From a virus, in the IMG/VR virus record IMGVR_UViG_3300030098_001436, positions 1 through 25,761 of that record: a stretch of DNA of 25,761 nt; one strand, written 5' to 3'. The notes beneath the pieces are model-generated. The model was not told where the DNA came from, did not search any database, and was given only the letters and a program-made list of their open reading frames with translations. Numbering within the stretch: position 1 is the first letter of the stretch; each line of letters starts with the position of its first letter. A program made the position numbers and the translations under genes. This document shows positions 17,168 to 25,234 of this stretch, piece by piece.

Positions 17168-19416
17168 TGAGAAAACCCGTACGATCAGCAGTAGCAAATA
17201 GAAAATACTTTCAAGGTGGTGGACTAGCTCCGATGAAACCTGCCGCACCTGAAGAAGCCGTTGGTATTATGGCATCTTCACAACCACTGGTAGATATGGT
17301 GGCACAAAGTGCAGGTAACCCACAAGGTGGTATGTCTCCTTTGAACTTTAATCAAGGTGGTTCAGTTTTTTTACGACAAGCAAATCAAGTTCCAACTGAG
17401 TCTTCTATACTTAACTTTAATCAAAGAGATTTAAAAAAAAGATTGGTTCCTACTTTAGATATACCTAAAAGAAAACCTGGTTTTTCTATAGATGTTCCTG
17501 AAACAGGTAGCAGGTTGGAAAAAATATTAAAAACAAAAATTAATTTACCCTCTTTATTGCCCGGAGCTCTTTCTGGTGTTCCTAGTCAAATACTTGGAAC
17601 TAAAGTTAATCTTCCTTTACGATCTCCTTTTAAAGGGATTGCTCAATATTTTGGTTCTGATCCAGCAGATGAGGGCGGAATTGCTAGTAGATTTCCTACA
17701 GCCTCGTCTAGTCAATTAGCAACATTAGATGCTCTTGCTCAAATGAATCCTAACAATAAAGACGAGATATATTCTTTAGGTGAAAAAATTATTACGGATG
17801 ATAAATCAGAAGCCACTGGAGAAGATTTAGCTAACTTAATGAAATCTGAAAAATTAATGTTAGATAAAAAAGCTGATGATGAACTTGATAGAATACAAAA
17901 AGAGGCTAATGAACAAGCTAGAAAAGAAGCAGAAGGTAAAGCTCCTGAAATAGATCCTATCACAGATAAACAAAAGAAAGATAGCGAAGAGTTAATAGAA
18001 AAAGAAAAATCTAAAACAAGTGTAGTTAAAAAATCAGAGGATGATGAAACTATTGATAATGTTGAAAATATTACAGGTAGTGAGGAAAAAAAAGACCTTA
18101 CTCAAGACCCTGTCAAACAAGGCGAAGACCCTAAAACTGCTATGGATGAAACAATTCAAAACATAAACAAGAACGCAGAAGAAGGTAATCAAGAAGCAAC
18201 AACAAAAAGTATTGAAGATTATGCAGAGGAATTTAAGAAAGCTATGCCTAAATTTGAGGGAATGACTGAAGAAGAAAAAGGCTTTGCTTTTATGGAGGCA
18301 GGACTCGCTATTATGGGTGGTCAAAGTCCTAGAGCCTTAGAAAATATATCTAACGGATTAAGTAATTTAGTGAAAAAATTTACTAAAAACAAAGAACAAG
18401 AAAGAACTTTTAATCAACAAATAAATATAGCTGCAGCTAAGTATGGAATAGAAAGAACCAATTCTATGTTAGAAAGAGAAATGGATTTTGAAATGAAGGA
18501 AAGAAATTTAATTCAAATATATAATCCAAAAACAGATGAAACAAGAAGCATTACTCAAGCTGCTGTAAGAGCAGGAAAAGTACCAGATGGATTTTTTATA
18601 ACAGCAGATCCTTTAAAAAGCAAAATTGATAGTATTAATGCCACCGCTAATTTATTAGCCAAAGAAGCTAAATTAGCTAAAGAAACAGCTGATTTAGTAA
18701 AAGAACGAAAAGAAGCTACTGAAGCAGGTGAGTTTGACGTTTACAAGGGTCAAAAAATTAATGTTGCTTACAGAGAACAAGCTTATCAACTTTTAAATGC
18801 TCAAGAATCAAAACAATTATTAGGTCCTGTTTTAGAAAATATTTTAAGTGATGAAGGTAAAAAAATGGTTGGTCTAGAGGGAGCCTTTGCAACAGGTTTA
18901 GATCAAGTTTTAAATGCAGTTGGTTTGCAAAAAGGTGATGAAACGTTAGCTAGAAGAAAAGGTATAAGAGGAAGAGCTGAAAATATAGCTGAGTATAGAA
19001 CAAGAGTAGGAATAGTTTTAAATAGAAAAATTAGCTCTCTTTTAGGAGAAGGAGGAAAAACAGTTTCCGATAATGATAGAAGATTAGCAAAAGAAATTGG
19101 AGGTTTATGGGCAACTTATTTATCTGATTCTGTTTTTGGACAAGGAGCAAATATATCTTCTTTAAGAACAAAAGTAACAGAGCTATATAAAACAATTCAA
19201 AATGATGAAAGAAGAGCAATTGCCGCAATGAAGCAAATAGAAAGTGATGTAGGAAGATTAAGAGTGCCAGGAACAGATACAACAAAAGCAGAACAGTTTG
19301 CAGATGTTAGATCAAATATTTTTGCTACTACAAGTGGTATTACTGGAAACGTTATTAACATGGATGATGTTTACGATTATGAAAAAAATGATTTTAAAGA
19401 ACAGGTTAAAATTTAG
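17167..19416 (+). CDS. Large charged helical protein, probable ejection protein
   Basis: This 749-residue protein starts in a TAATG overlap. The N-terminus has two short Gly-rich tags, YFQGGGLAP and NFNQGGSVF, and the linker EAVGIMASSQPLVDMV, which I have seen in other marine phage proteins. Residues about 200-350 are very rich in Glu, Lys and Asp and probably disordered or coiled coil. Residues about 361-445 (EGMTEEEKGFAFMEAGLAIMGG ... FNQQINIAAAKYGIERTNSM) are helical with a short hydrophobic patch. The C-terminal 545-700 region is again helical. There is no enzyme motif or true membrane span. Context between the 339- and 1119-residue proteins favours an ejected internal protein. Confidence 0.45.
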   Translation: MRKPVRSAVANRKYFQGGGLAPMKPAAPEEAVGIMASSQPLVDMVAQSAGNPQGGMSPLNFNQGGSVFLRQANQVPTESSILNFNQRDLKKRLVPTLDIPKRKPGFSIDVPETGSRLEKILKTKINLPSLLPGALSGVPSQILGTKVNLPLRSPFKGIAQYFGSDPADEGGIASRFPTASSSQLATLDALAQMNPNNKDEIYSLGEKIITDDKSEATGEDLANLMKSEKLMLDKKADDELDRIQKEANEQARKEAEGKAPEIDPITDKQKKDSEELIEKEKSKTSVVKKSEDDETIDNVENITGSEEKKDLTQDPVKQGEDPKTAMDETIQNINKNAEEGNQEATTKSIEDYAEEFKKAMPKFEGMTEEEKGFAFMEAGLAIMGGQSPRALENISNGLSNLVKKFTKNKEQERTFNQQINIAAAKYGIERTNSMLEREMDFEMKERNLIQIYNPKTDETRSITQAAVRAGKVPDGFFITADPLKSKIDSINATANLLAKEAKLAKETADLVKERKEATEAGEFDVYKGQKINVAYREQAYQLLNAQESKQLLGPVLENILSDEGKKMVGLEGAFATGLDQVLNAVGLQKGDETLARRKGIRGRAENIAEYRTRVGIVLNRKISSLLGEGGKTVSDNDRRLAKEIGGLWATYLSDSVFGQGANISSLRTKVTELYKTIQNDERRAIAAMKQIESDVGRLRVPGTDTTKAEQFADVRSNIFATTSGITGNVINMDDVYDYEKNDFKEQVKI

Positions 19417-22400
19417 TGACTAAAATACGAACCCCATCAGGAACTATACTCGATTTTGGAGATAAAGATAGAGAAACAATAAAAAATGCAATTAATTCTT
19501 TAAGAGAAAAAAGACCTCAATTATTTGAACAGGCAGAATTTGATTATAAGTCGGCAACTTTAGAAGATATTCAAGAAAGAGCTAAGCAGAGAAATGTTTT
19601 TGCAGGCACTGAAACTGCAACAAGCGACAGTAAAGAAAAAGATTTAGTCACTAATGATGGTGAGATACAAAGTCATGCTTTTCAATACTTTTATGGTAAA
19701 GCAGACAATGACAAAGGTAGAGAAATGCGATTAACTCAAGAATTTGGTGATGGCACTTTTCAAAAATTAGGTACTAACGATTATATGCTATTATTAGATA
19801 ACATATCTACAGAGAAAAAAAGACAATATAATTTACCAGAGGAAGGCACAATACGTGTAAATAAAAAAGGTTTTTCCAGATACGATTTAAGTAGATTTGG
19901 TGGTGAATATCGTGGTCCGTTAATTGCTACTACTGCAGCAAGTTTAGCATTTACAGGTTTTGGAATATTGCCATCAATGGCGATTATGGGTGTAGCAGGT
20001 GCTACAGGCAAAGCATATGATGAATTAGTTTCTGAAGAGTATTTTGAAGATTTACAAGATCAACCTACAAATGAAATATATGGAGATATTGCTAAAGAGG
20101 GTATATTTATGGCTTTAGGTGAAGGTTTTTTTAGAGGTTTATTTGCAGGAGCAAGAAGACTTATTAAAGGACCGGGGCCGAAACCTAATGAAGCAAGAGT
20201 TGATGAGTTAATTGATTTAGGATCTAGTCCAAGGGAAGCAAGAAAAATTGCTACAGAAGAAGCACGCTTTGATATGAGAACAGCTATAAAAGAAGGTGCA
20301 AGACCAAATATAAACGAAGCTAGTGGAAAAGCATTTTTAGGAAGAATGCAAGCTATTTACGAAGCTATTATTCCTAATAGAGGAGCTGCAGTTGCTAATC
20401 GTAATTATGTAAAAAAAGTTTTTGATGAATTTAACGCAGGTAATTTATCAGAAACAGAACTAAAACAAACATTAAAAGCACAAGCAGATGATGTAAGTTC
20501 TATTATAGCAAATGATATGAAAGATCCTAATAAAGCCTTTAAACAAGCTCAAGGTAGATTAAATGATGTTATTAAAAAAGAATTAGATGAGTTGGATAAT
20601 ATTGTTACTAAAGGTGTGCCAAACGAAACACAAGCATCTTTTTTTGAAACATTATATGAAGGTGCTTCTAAACTATGGAAAACAGATTCTGATGCTTTGT
20701 TTAGAAACGCAGAAAGTTTAATTGGCACAGGTAAAAGAGGTAAAATAGATGCTTTGCCCGGACTAGTTAAATTAATTGAAGATTTACAGAAAGATGTTTT
20801 TAAAAGAGCAGACAAATCTGCAAATCTTTTTGACTCTCCAATAATGGTAGAATTAAGAAAAAAAATTGGTTTTGTAAAAGACCCAAAAAAAGCAGGAGTT
20901 TTTGTTCACGATCCATCAAAACAAAAAGCATTTACCATCAAAGAAATTAATTCTTTAAGACAAGCTTTAAGGTCTTTATCTAAAGACCCATCTGTTGCTC
21001 CAGGAATATTAGATAATGATATTGGTAGAGTTATAGAACAAATTAATAAATCAATAGAAGCAAAACAAGTACAATTAGGTTTAGATTTAGCAGAAGCAAC
21101 TGCTAAAAAAGATATTATTGGTATTGAAAAAGTACAAAGAGGATTTGATGCCTTACGTCAAGCAAATGAGTATTATGCCGAAGGAGCAAAAACTTTTCTT
21201 AATAGTAATGTAAAAACTTTTCTTAGAAAAGTAAAAGAAAAAGAAGTAGTAGATCTTAATTTTGCTATGGATACGTTTAAAAGACAACCAGGGCAGTTAG
21301 ACAATTTTTTACAAACTATTACACCAGATCAAACTGAGGTTCTTTCTTTGTCTAAAATTCCATCTTCTGTTTTTAATGAATTAGCTAGTTATTCTAAACG
21401 TGGAGATTTTATTAATTTTAACAAATTAGTAAAAGAAAAAAAGTTAGCTAAATTTATACCTATGTTTGATGAAAGATTAGATCAACTACCTAAAGATTTA
21501 GATTATGTAAAATATTTAGGTAAACAAGTTGGAGATCAAATGGATACTTATGCGACTCTTTCTACGAGAAAAGCAGATCCTTCTGCTTTTATTAATGGTG
21601 TAAAAGAAAAAATAGCAAACAATGAAATGAAAAACTTGTTAACCGCAGGTATTGGAAGACAAAAAGATACTTTTGATTTTAGTTCTTTTAGTGGTGAGTT
21701 TAAAAAAAATAGAGAGTTTTATAAAAAAGTATTTGATAAAGATACTTTTAATTCTTTAGAAAACATAATGAATGATTCATTTGTTGTTGGTCAAGCAACA
21801 TTAAAAGATTTAAGTCCGTTAGGTAATTTAACACTAAAAAGCACACGCTCTATGGTTGAAGATATACAAAACAATTTAAATAGTATTATAGCAGACAGTT
21901 CTGATGATTTATTTAAAGCACTATCTAGTGGTAAGGTTGATAATTTAGAAACAATTACAACTGGTTTATTAAAAAATCCAGAGTCTTATCAAAAGTTAAT
22001 CAATAAGTTAAGACAAACAGGAGACCAAGGTAAAAGAGCTGCAGATGCTATGGAGGGTTTCGTAAGTCCAGAGGGTGTTTATCAACCAGGAATAAAAGAT
22101 TATGTAATGCAAAAAGTTTTATCAGCAGGTTTTCCTGATGGCATAAGTGCAGATTTAGTGCAATCAGGTAAATTTGCAGACCCTATACTTAAAAATATTG
22201 ATACAATGAATCAAGCAGGTGCCTTAGACACTATCATAGGCAAAGAACAAATTAGGTTATTGAGAGAAGCTTTAAAAAATACTGTTAAAATGTCTGATCA
22301 ATCTTTTAAAGGTCAAGCGGGATTAGCTCCTGCTGCATTTATTGCAGGCGCAGGTCTAAGAGCCATTACTGCTCCTATATCATTTTTAGGAGAGGTAAGT

Positions 22401-22775
22401 GCTATTTTATTTTTAGGCAAAGCTTTACGAACAGAAACAGTTTTAAAATCTTTAACCCAAACTAGATTGTCATCTAGAGAATTAAAAAGAGCAAGAGAAT
22501 TAGGTGCAGGTTTAGATGATTTAAGTATAAGAAATATGCAGATAAAAGAGTTTATAAACCAAAACGCAAGAAAATATTCAACATTAAGTTTAACTGATAC
22601 AGGAGGATCTGGAGCAGAAGCAATAGGCAGAGAACTTGTAACACCTGCAACAGAAGCTATACAAAGTGAATTAGAAGAAAGTGATATACAAATACCAACC
22701 AAAAACCAAATCGTTAATCAAGCAAGTAACGCACTTAAACAAGTAGAACAAGACAAATTACTAGGAATAAACTAA
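19416..22775 (+). CDS. Very large ejection-type protein with N- and C-terminal membrane-active segments
   Basis: This 1119-residue protein starts at GTG 19416, overlapping the stop of the gene before (TAGTG); only a weak AGG lies upstream. It opens TKIRTPSGTILDFGDKDRETI. Residues 168-198 (PLIATTAASLAFTGFGILPSMAIMGVAGATG) and 229-246 (IFMALGEGFFRGLFAGAR) are hydrophobic and Gly-rich. The centre is a long charged helical body. A further hydrophobic stretch lies near 965-1005 (LAPAAFIAGAGLRAITAPIS). The layout of membrane-active ends around a helical body resembles the gp16-like protein at 2727-6668, although I see no clear shared motif. The inferred role is membrane penetration during genome delivery. 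No transglycosylase motif was found. Confidence 0.5.
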   Translation: MTKIRTPSGTILDFGDKDRETIKNAINSLREKRPQLFEQAEFDYKSATLEDIQERAKQRNVFAGTETATSDSKEKDLVTNDGEIQSHAFQYFYGKADNDKGREMRLTQEFGDGTFQKLGTNDYMLLLDNISTEKKRQYNLPEEGTIRVNKKGFSRYDLSRFGGEYRGPLIATTAASLAFTGFGILPSMAIMGVAGATGKAYDELVSEEYFEDLQDQPTNEIYGDIAKEGIFMALGEGFFRGLFAGARRLIKGPGPKPNEARVDELIDLGSSPREARKIATEEARFDMRTAIKEGARPNINEASGKAFLGRMQAIYEAIIPNRGAAVANRNYVKKVFDEFNAGNLSETELKQTLKAQADDVSSIIANDMKDPNKAFKQAQGRLNDVIKKELDELDNIVTKGVPNETQASFFETLYEGASKLWKTDSDALFRNAESLIGTGKRGKIDALPGLVKLIEDLQKDVFKRADKSANLFDSPIMVELRKKIGFVKDPKKAGVFVHDPSKQKAFTIKEINSLRQALRSLSKDPSVAPGILDNDIGRVIEQINKSIEAKQVQLGLDLAEATAKKDIIGIEKVQRGFDALRQANEYYAEGAKTFLNSNVKTFLRKVKEKEVVDLNFAMDTFKRQPGQLDNFLQTITPDQTEVLSLSKIPSSVFNELASYSKRGDFINFNKLVKEKKLAKFIPMFDERLDQLPKDLDYVKYLGKQVGDQMDTYATLSTRKADPSAFINGVKEKIANNEMKNLLTAGIGRQKDTFDFSSFSGEFKKNREFYKKVFDKDTFNSLENIMNDSFVVGQATLKDLSPLGNLTLKSTRSMVEDIQNNLNSIIADSSDDLFKALSSGKVDNLETITTGLLKNPESYQKLINKLRQTGDQGKRAADAMEGFVSPEGVYQPGIKDYVMQKVLSAGFPDGISADLVQSGKFADPILKNIDTMNQAGALDTIIGKEQIRLLREALKNTVKMSDQSFKGQAGLAPAAFIAGAGLRAITAPISFLGEVSAILFLGKALRTETVLKSLTQTRLSSRELKRARELGAGLDDLSIRNMQIKEFINQNARKYSTLSLTDTGGSGAEAIGRELVTPATEAIQSELEESDIQIPTKNQIVNQASNALKQVEQDKLLGIN

Positions 22776-23011
22776 TGCAAATAGATCCAATGTTAATGTG
22801 GAACGTTATCATAACCGTGGTTCTTGGGCCATTTGCATGGGCATTTAGTAAAATGTTTAATGAAGTAAAACGTTTACAGATCTTGTTAAATAGAACAAGA
22901 GAAGATTACGCAACAAAATCAGAACTTCACAATGAAACGAAAGAGATAAAGGAATTAGTGATTCGCATAGAGCAAAAGCTAGATCGTTTTATTGAGAAGC
23001 AAAATGGTTGA
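22775..23011 (+). CDS. 78-residue membrane-anchored coiled-coil protein
   Basis: It starts in a TAATG overlap. Residues 7-24 (LMWNVIITVVLGPFAWAF) form one membrane span. The rest (FNEVKRLQILLNRTREDYATKSELHNETKEIKELVIRIEQKL) is a heptad-like coiled coil. Similar one-span proteins with a TREDYATK-type segment occur in marine phages. The shape would fit an inner-membrane spanin subunit, a holin regulator or a virion membrane-contact protein. With no lipoprotein partner visible, I cannot choose. It overlaps the next gene by eight bases. Confidence 0.55.
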   Translation: MQIDPMLMWNVIITVVLGPFAWAFSKMFNEVKRLQILLNRTREDYATKSELHNETKEIKELVIRIEQKLDRFIEKQNG

Positions 23012-23633
23012 ACCAATATCCACAGCGCTCGCTGGTATAGCATTAGTTAAAAAAAGTGTAGATTTTGTTAAACAACAAATACAAACTTGCAATGACATAG
23101 GCGATATTATTGGTCATATCGATAAAGCTATGACTGGTGAACAACAAGTTATTAAAGCTAGAGACAGTAAAAAAGTTGACCATTTTGCTGTAGAAAATGT
23201 GGCCCAAGAAGTGATAGATGCTAAATTAGCTCGTGAACAAATGAACGAACTACGTAACTTGGTTAATCTTCGTTTTGGTCCTGGCACTTGGGAGTTTATC
23301 TTACAAGAGCGTAAGAAACGTATTGATGCAAAAAAACAAGCAATTAGAGAAGCAAAAGCAAAAAAGTTAAAACAACAAAAAGAAATGTACGAAATGATAC
23401 GAATGGGTTTTATAGTATTAGCAGTGATAAGTTTTATAGCAGTGGCTATAGGTATTACAGTAAAAATTGTTTTAGCTCACTCGCTTTTAGAGGGAGATGA
23501 AAAATCGTGTATGTTGTATGAGCCTAAATATTTTATGATATGTATGAATGAAGGCAGAGGTTATGCAGACACAGAATTATACTTAGATTATAAAAGAGAA
23601 AAAGAAAATTGGATAATAATAGAAGGAGACTGA
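23004..23633 (+). CDS. 209-residue single-span membrane protein, unknown function
   Basis: I start it at ATG 23004, after GAGAAG at 22994-22999, not at TTG 22992. The N-terminus MVEPISTALAGIALVKKSVDF and the segment AREQMNELRNLVNLRFGPGTWEFILQERKKRI are familiar from many marine phage genomes. Residues 105-130 are a strongly basic helix, followed by one membrane span at 133-158 (IRMGFIVLAVISFIAVAIG). The last 50 residues hold SCMLYEPKYFMICMN, with two Cys eleven residues apart that could form a disulfide in the periplasm. The positive-inside rule puts the N-terminus in the cytoplasm. It lies among lysis-type genes and may act in membrane disruption, but this is inference. Confidence 0.55.
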   Translation: MVEPISTALAGIALVKKSVDFVKQQIQTCNDIGDIIGHIDKAMTGEQQVIKARDSKKVDHFAVENVAQEVIDAKLAREQMNELRNLVNLRFGPGTWEFILQERKKRIDAKKQAIREAKAKKLKQQKEMYEMIRMGFIVLAVISFIAVAIGITVKIVLAHSLLEGDEKSCMLYEPKYFMICMNEGRGYADTELYLDYKREKENWIIIEGD

Positions 23634-23634
23634 T

Positions 23635-23835
23635 ATGAAACCAGAAAACTTAGATAAGTGGCGTATATGGCCAAGACTGCTAATAAGCTTATATGGTCTA
23701 GCTTTCTTTAGAGTTACAGAATGGTTTATGCAACTTGAAGACCCAACCAATGCACAATCTGCTTTTGTAAGTGTTTTAGTAGGAGCAGGTGCCGCTTGGT
23801 TTGGTTTGTATTGTGGGTCTGGTAAAAAAGAATAA
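23635..23835 (+). CDS. Putative holin, 66 residues, two membrane segments
   Basis: The ATG follows the previous stop TGA (23631-23633) by one base, with AAGGAG at 23623-23628 six bases upstream. The protein has WRIWPRLLISLYGLAFFRVTEWFM and QSAFVSVLVGAGAAWFGLYCGS as two membrane segments separated by a short polar loop (QLEDPTNA), and a Lys-Lys-Glu tail. Small size, two spans, a charged end and position before an endolysin fit a class II holin, which makes the inner-membrane hole that lets a cytoplasmic endolysin out. As I recall, proteins with this RIWPRL...WFM pattern are frequent in marine phages. Confidence 0.6.
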   Translation: MKPENLDKWRIWPRLLISLYGLAFFRVTEWFMQLEDPTNAQSAFVSVLVGAGAAWFGLYCGSGKKE

Positions 23836-23885
23836 AGTGTGTTATCTTATGGGATGTCATATTTGATGTCCAACATCCCACACTT
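23835..23885 (+). promoter_or_regulatory. Bipartite hairpin around a start codon
   Basis: AAGTGTG (23835-23841) pairs with CACACTT (23879-23885), and GGATGT (23852-23857) pairs with ACATCC (23873-23878). Ten unpaired bases bulge on the left arm. ATG 23866 lies in the 15-base loop, and the alternative GTG 23839 lies in the outer stem. There is no T-run, so it is not an intrinsic terminator. It may control translation of the gene that starts here. Confidence 0.5.
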
Positions 23886-24516
23886 CAAAGCGTGGGTTAG
23901 AAAAGAGTTTACACACAATCACATAAAATATCACGGTGAGTATTTGCACGCTTTGGTTATAGCGGTAACTACTATCCCTGATCGATGTTTATCTTTTCAA
24001 GTAGTATTTACAGGTATTGATGAAGAAGAAAATGTTCACGGTGGAGCAATGTGGGCACGTATGCCGATTACTAGTTTGATTGCCGATGAAGTGTTAGATG
24101 AGATGCCAGAGCGTATGGATACACACTTAGCACAACCTTGGGACTGCTCATCAAGAGGTCATTCTATTATTGTTATGGATAGAATAAGCTCTAGTCCTTG
24201 GTTTTGTAAAATAGGTGGTGAGTTTTATAAAGGCAGATATATGTTTACAGTAGACTATACAGATAGCTATATCTCAGATGATCCTGCACAACATAAGCAG
24301 AGTCACGTACTACAACTTATTGACTCAGGTAAATGGACTGGTAATATAGTAGCATTACCTAATAACAGAGTTAGGGTAACAAATCCTGCTTTGTGGACAA
24401 CAGGCGAAGGGGCACCAGATTTTAGACCTAGCCAATATATTCACACCGCAGAAATACACGATAGTTACACTGATTCTGAGGTGACGTTTAATAACCTATA
24501 TAATAAGGAGAAGTGA
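23866..24516 (+). CDS. Conserved marine-phage protein of unknown function (NIPHFKAWVRKE family)
   Basis: I start it at ATG 23866, which gives MSNIPHFKAWVRKEFTHNH and 216 residues, because relatives I remember begin close to NIPHF. GTG 23839 and ATG 23854 are in-frame alternatives. Motifs include a VHGGAMWARMPI strand, a LAQPWDCSSRGHSIIVMDR segment, and GEFYKGRYMFTVDYTDSYISDDPAQHKQSHVLQLIDSGKW with NNRVRVTNPALW near the end. It looks like a compact alpha-beta soluble protein with no signal or membrane span. The role is unknown; a virion component is plausible given its neighbours. No standard Shine-Dalgarno sequence precedes it, and a hairpin surrounds the start. Confidence 0.6.
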   Translation: MSNIPHFKAWVRKEFTHNHIKYHGEYLHALVIAVTTIPDRCLSFQVVFTGIDEEENVHGGAMWARMPITSLIADEVLDEMPERMDTHLAQPWDCSSRGHSIIVMDRISSSPWFCKIGGEFYKGRYMFTVDYTDSYISDDPAQHKQSHVLQLIDSGKWTGNIVALPNNRVRVTNPALWTTGEGAPDFRPSQYIHTAEIHDSYTDSEVTFNNLYNKEK

Positions 24517-24735
24517 ATGCCCGGAAGAAAAATGAGTAAGTATATGGCCAAAGGAGGCAAGTATATGTCTAAAATGGCTAAAGGTGGTAAGTATATGTCC
24601 AAGATGGCTAAAGGCGGTAAATATATGTCTAAGATGGCTAAGGGCGGTGTAAAGAAAACAGGTAAAACTATGACCGTTGCACAGATCAGAGCTGCTGCAA
24701 ATAAAAAAGGTTATAAACTAGTGAAGAAGTCATAA
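24517..24735 (+). CDS. Small basic repeat protein (KGGKYMSKMA repeats)
   Basis: This 72-residue protein begins right after the previous stop, with AAGGAG at 24505-24510 six bases upstream. It opens MPGRKMSKYMA and carries three 10-residue repeats KGGKYMSKMA at 12-41 plus a partial KGG. The C-terminus TMTVAQIRAAANKKGYKLVKKS looks like a small folded helix-turn element that I have seen in other marine phage proteins. About one residue in three is Lys or Arg, with very few acidic residues, so it should bind nucleic acid or membranes. It heads a run of three basic proteins. The repeats also place strong ribosome-binding-like DNA before in-frame ATGs. Confidence 0.65.
   Translation: MPGRKMSKYMAKGGKYMSKMAKGGKYMSKMAKGGKYMSKMAKGGVKKTGKTMTVAQIRAAANKKGYKLVKKS
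24550..24648 (+). repeat. Three 30-bp tandem repeats encoding KGGKYMSKMA, each with an SD-like/ATG cassette
   Basis: Units lie at 24550-24579, 24580-24609 and 24610-24639, plus a 9-base remnant. Bases differ at wobble positions (GGA GGC, GGT GGT, GGC GGT) while the peptide is unchanged. In the first unit AAGGAGG (24551-24557) stands seven bases before in-frame ATG 24565. Confidence 0.85.
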
Positions 24736-24932
24736 TGCCTCCTAAAAAAAAAACCACTACACGAAAGAAAAAAACTACCAAGAAAAAAGGAGCAAAGCCA
24801 ACTAATCCTGCGTTATATGCAAGGGTTAAGGCAGAGGCAAAAAGAAAGTTTGCAGTTTATCCCTCCGCTTATGCAAATGCTTGGTTAGTTCGTACGTACA
24901 AAAAACGTGGTGGTGGATACAGGACTGCATAA
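24735..24932 (+). CDS. Small basic protein with YPSAYANAW motif
   Basis: This 65-residue protein starts in a TAATG overlap. A Lys/Arg/Thr tail (MPPKKKTTTRKKKTTKKKGA) precedes a short conserved core, KPTNPALYARVKAEAKRKF then AVYPSAYANAWLVRTYKKRGGGYR. I recognise the YPSAYANAW...YKKRGGG core from phages and large algal viruses, where its function is unknown (a DUF5872-like family; the family number is from memory). The highly basic tail suggests nucleic-acid binding, perhaps packaging with the genome. It lies between two other basic proteins. Confidence 0.65.
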   Translation: MPPKKKTTTRKKKTTKKKGAKPTNPALYARVKAEAKRKFAVYPSAYANAWLVRTYKKRGGGYRTA

Positions 24933-25234
24933 TGGCTAAACCTACAGGTGGTCTTACAGCGTGGTTTGGGAAAGGTCCCAAAGGCGACTGGGTAGATATA
25001 GGAGCACCTAAGAAAAAAGGCAAGTTTCAGGCTTGTGGTAGAAAGTCAGCTAAAAAAAGTAAACGCAAATATCCTAAATGCGTTCCAAGAGCTACTGCTC
25101 AACGTATGACCAAATCTCAAATAACAAGTGCTGTAAAACGAAAAAGAGCCGCAGGCAATCCTGGTAAGAAACCGACAAATGTAAAAACATTTGCTAAAAG
25201 AAAAACAAGGAGAAAAAGTGTCAAAAGAGCTTAA
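24932..25234 (+). CDS. Small basic protein with RKYPKCVP motif
   Basis: I start it at ATG 24932 (TAATG overlap) with AGGA at 24921-24924 seven bases upstream; the in-frame codon at 24881 would run deep into the previous gene. The 100-residue product has GPKGDWVDIGAPKKKGKF, then QACGRKSAKKSKRKYPKCVP, TAVKRKRAAGN-type basic sequence and a Lys/Arg-rich end. The WVDIGAPKK...CGRK..RKYPKCVP core is, as I recall, shared by many phages and large DNA viruses of algae. Two Cys (35 and 50) could bind metal or form a disulfide. The charge suggests DNA binding; the function is not known to me. Confidence 0.65.
   Translation: MAKPTGGLTAWFGKGPKGDWVDIGAPKKKGKFQACGRKSAKKSKRKYPKCVPRATAQRMTKSQITSAVKRKRAAGNPGKKPTNVKTFAKRKTRRKSVKRA
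25207..25212 (+). promoter_or_regulatory. Shine-Dalgarno site that fixes the endolysin start
   Basis: AAGGAG lies five bases before GTG 25218, inside the 3' end of the basic-protein gene. It supports GTG 25218 over the upstream in-frame TTG 25191. Confidence 0.8.

Noticed and set aside
18034-18324. 96-codon minus-strand frame
   Set aside because: It is antisense to the Lys/Glu-rich part of the 749-residue protein. The Phe/Leu/Cys-rich product is what reversed AAA/GAA-rich codons give.
23835-23885. Intrinsic transcription terminator
   Set aside because: The stem is interrupted and no run of T follows. Coding sequence continues through the right arm.
24881-24931. Upstream start of the third basic protein
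   Set aside because: The extra residues are a frame-shifted reading of the previous gene. ATG 24932 has AGGA in place and gives the conserved N-terminus.
25191-25217. TTG start for the endolysin
   Set aside because: GTG 25218 has AAGGAG five bases upstream and gives the usual short segment before the catalytic Glu.
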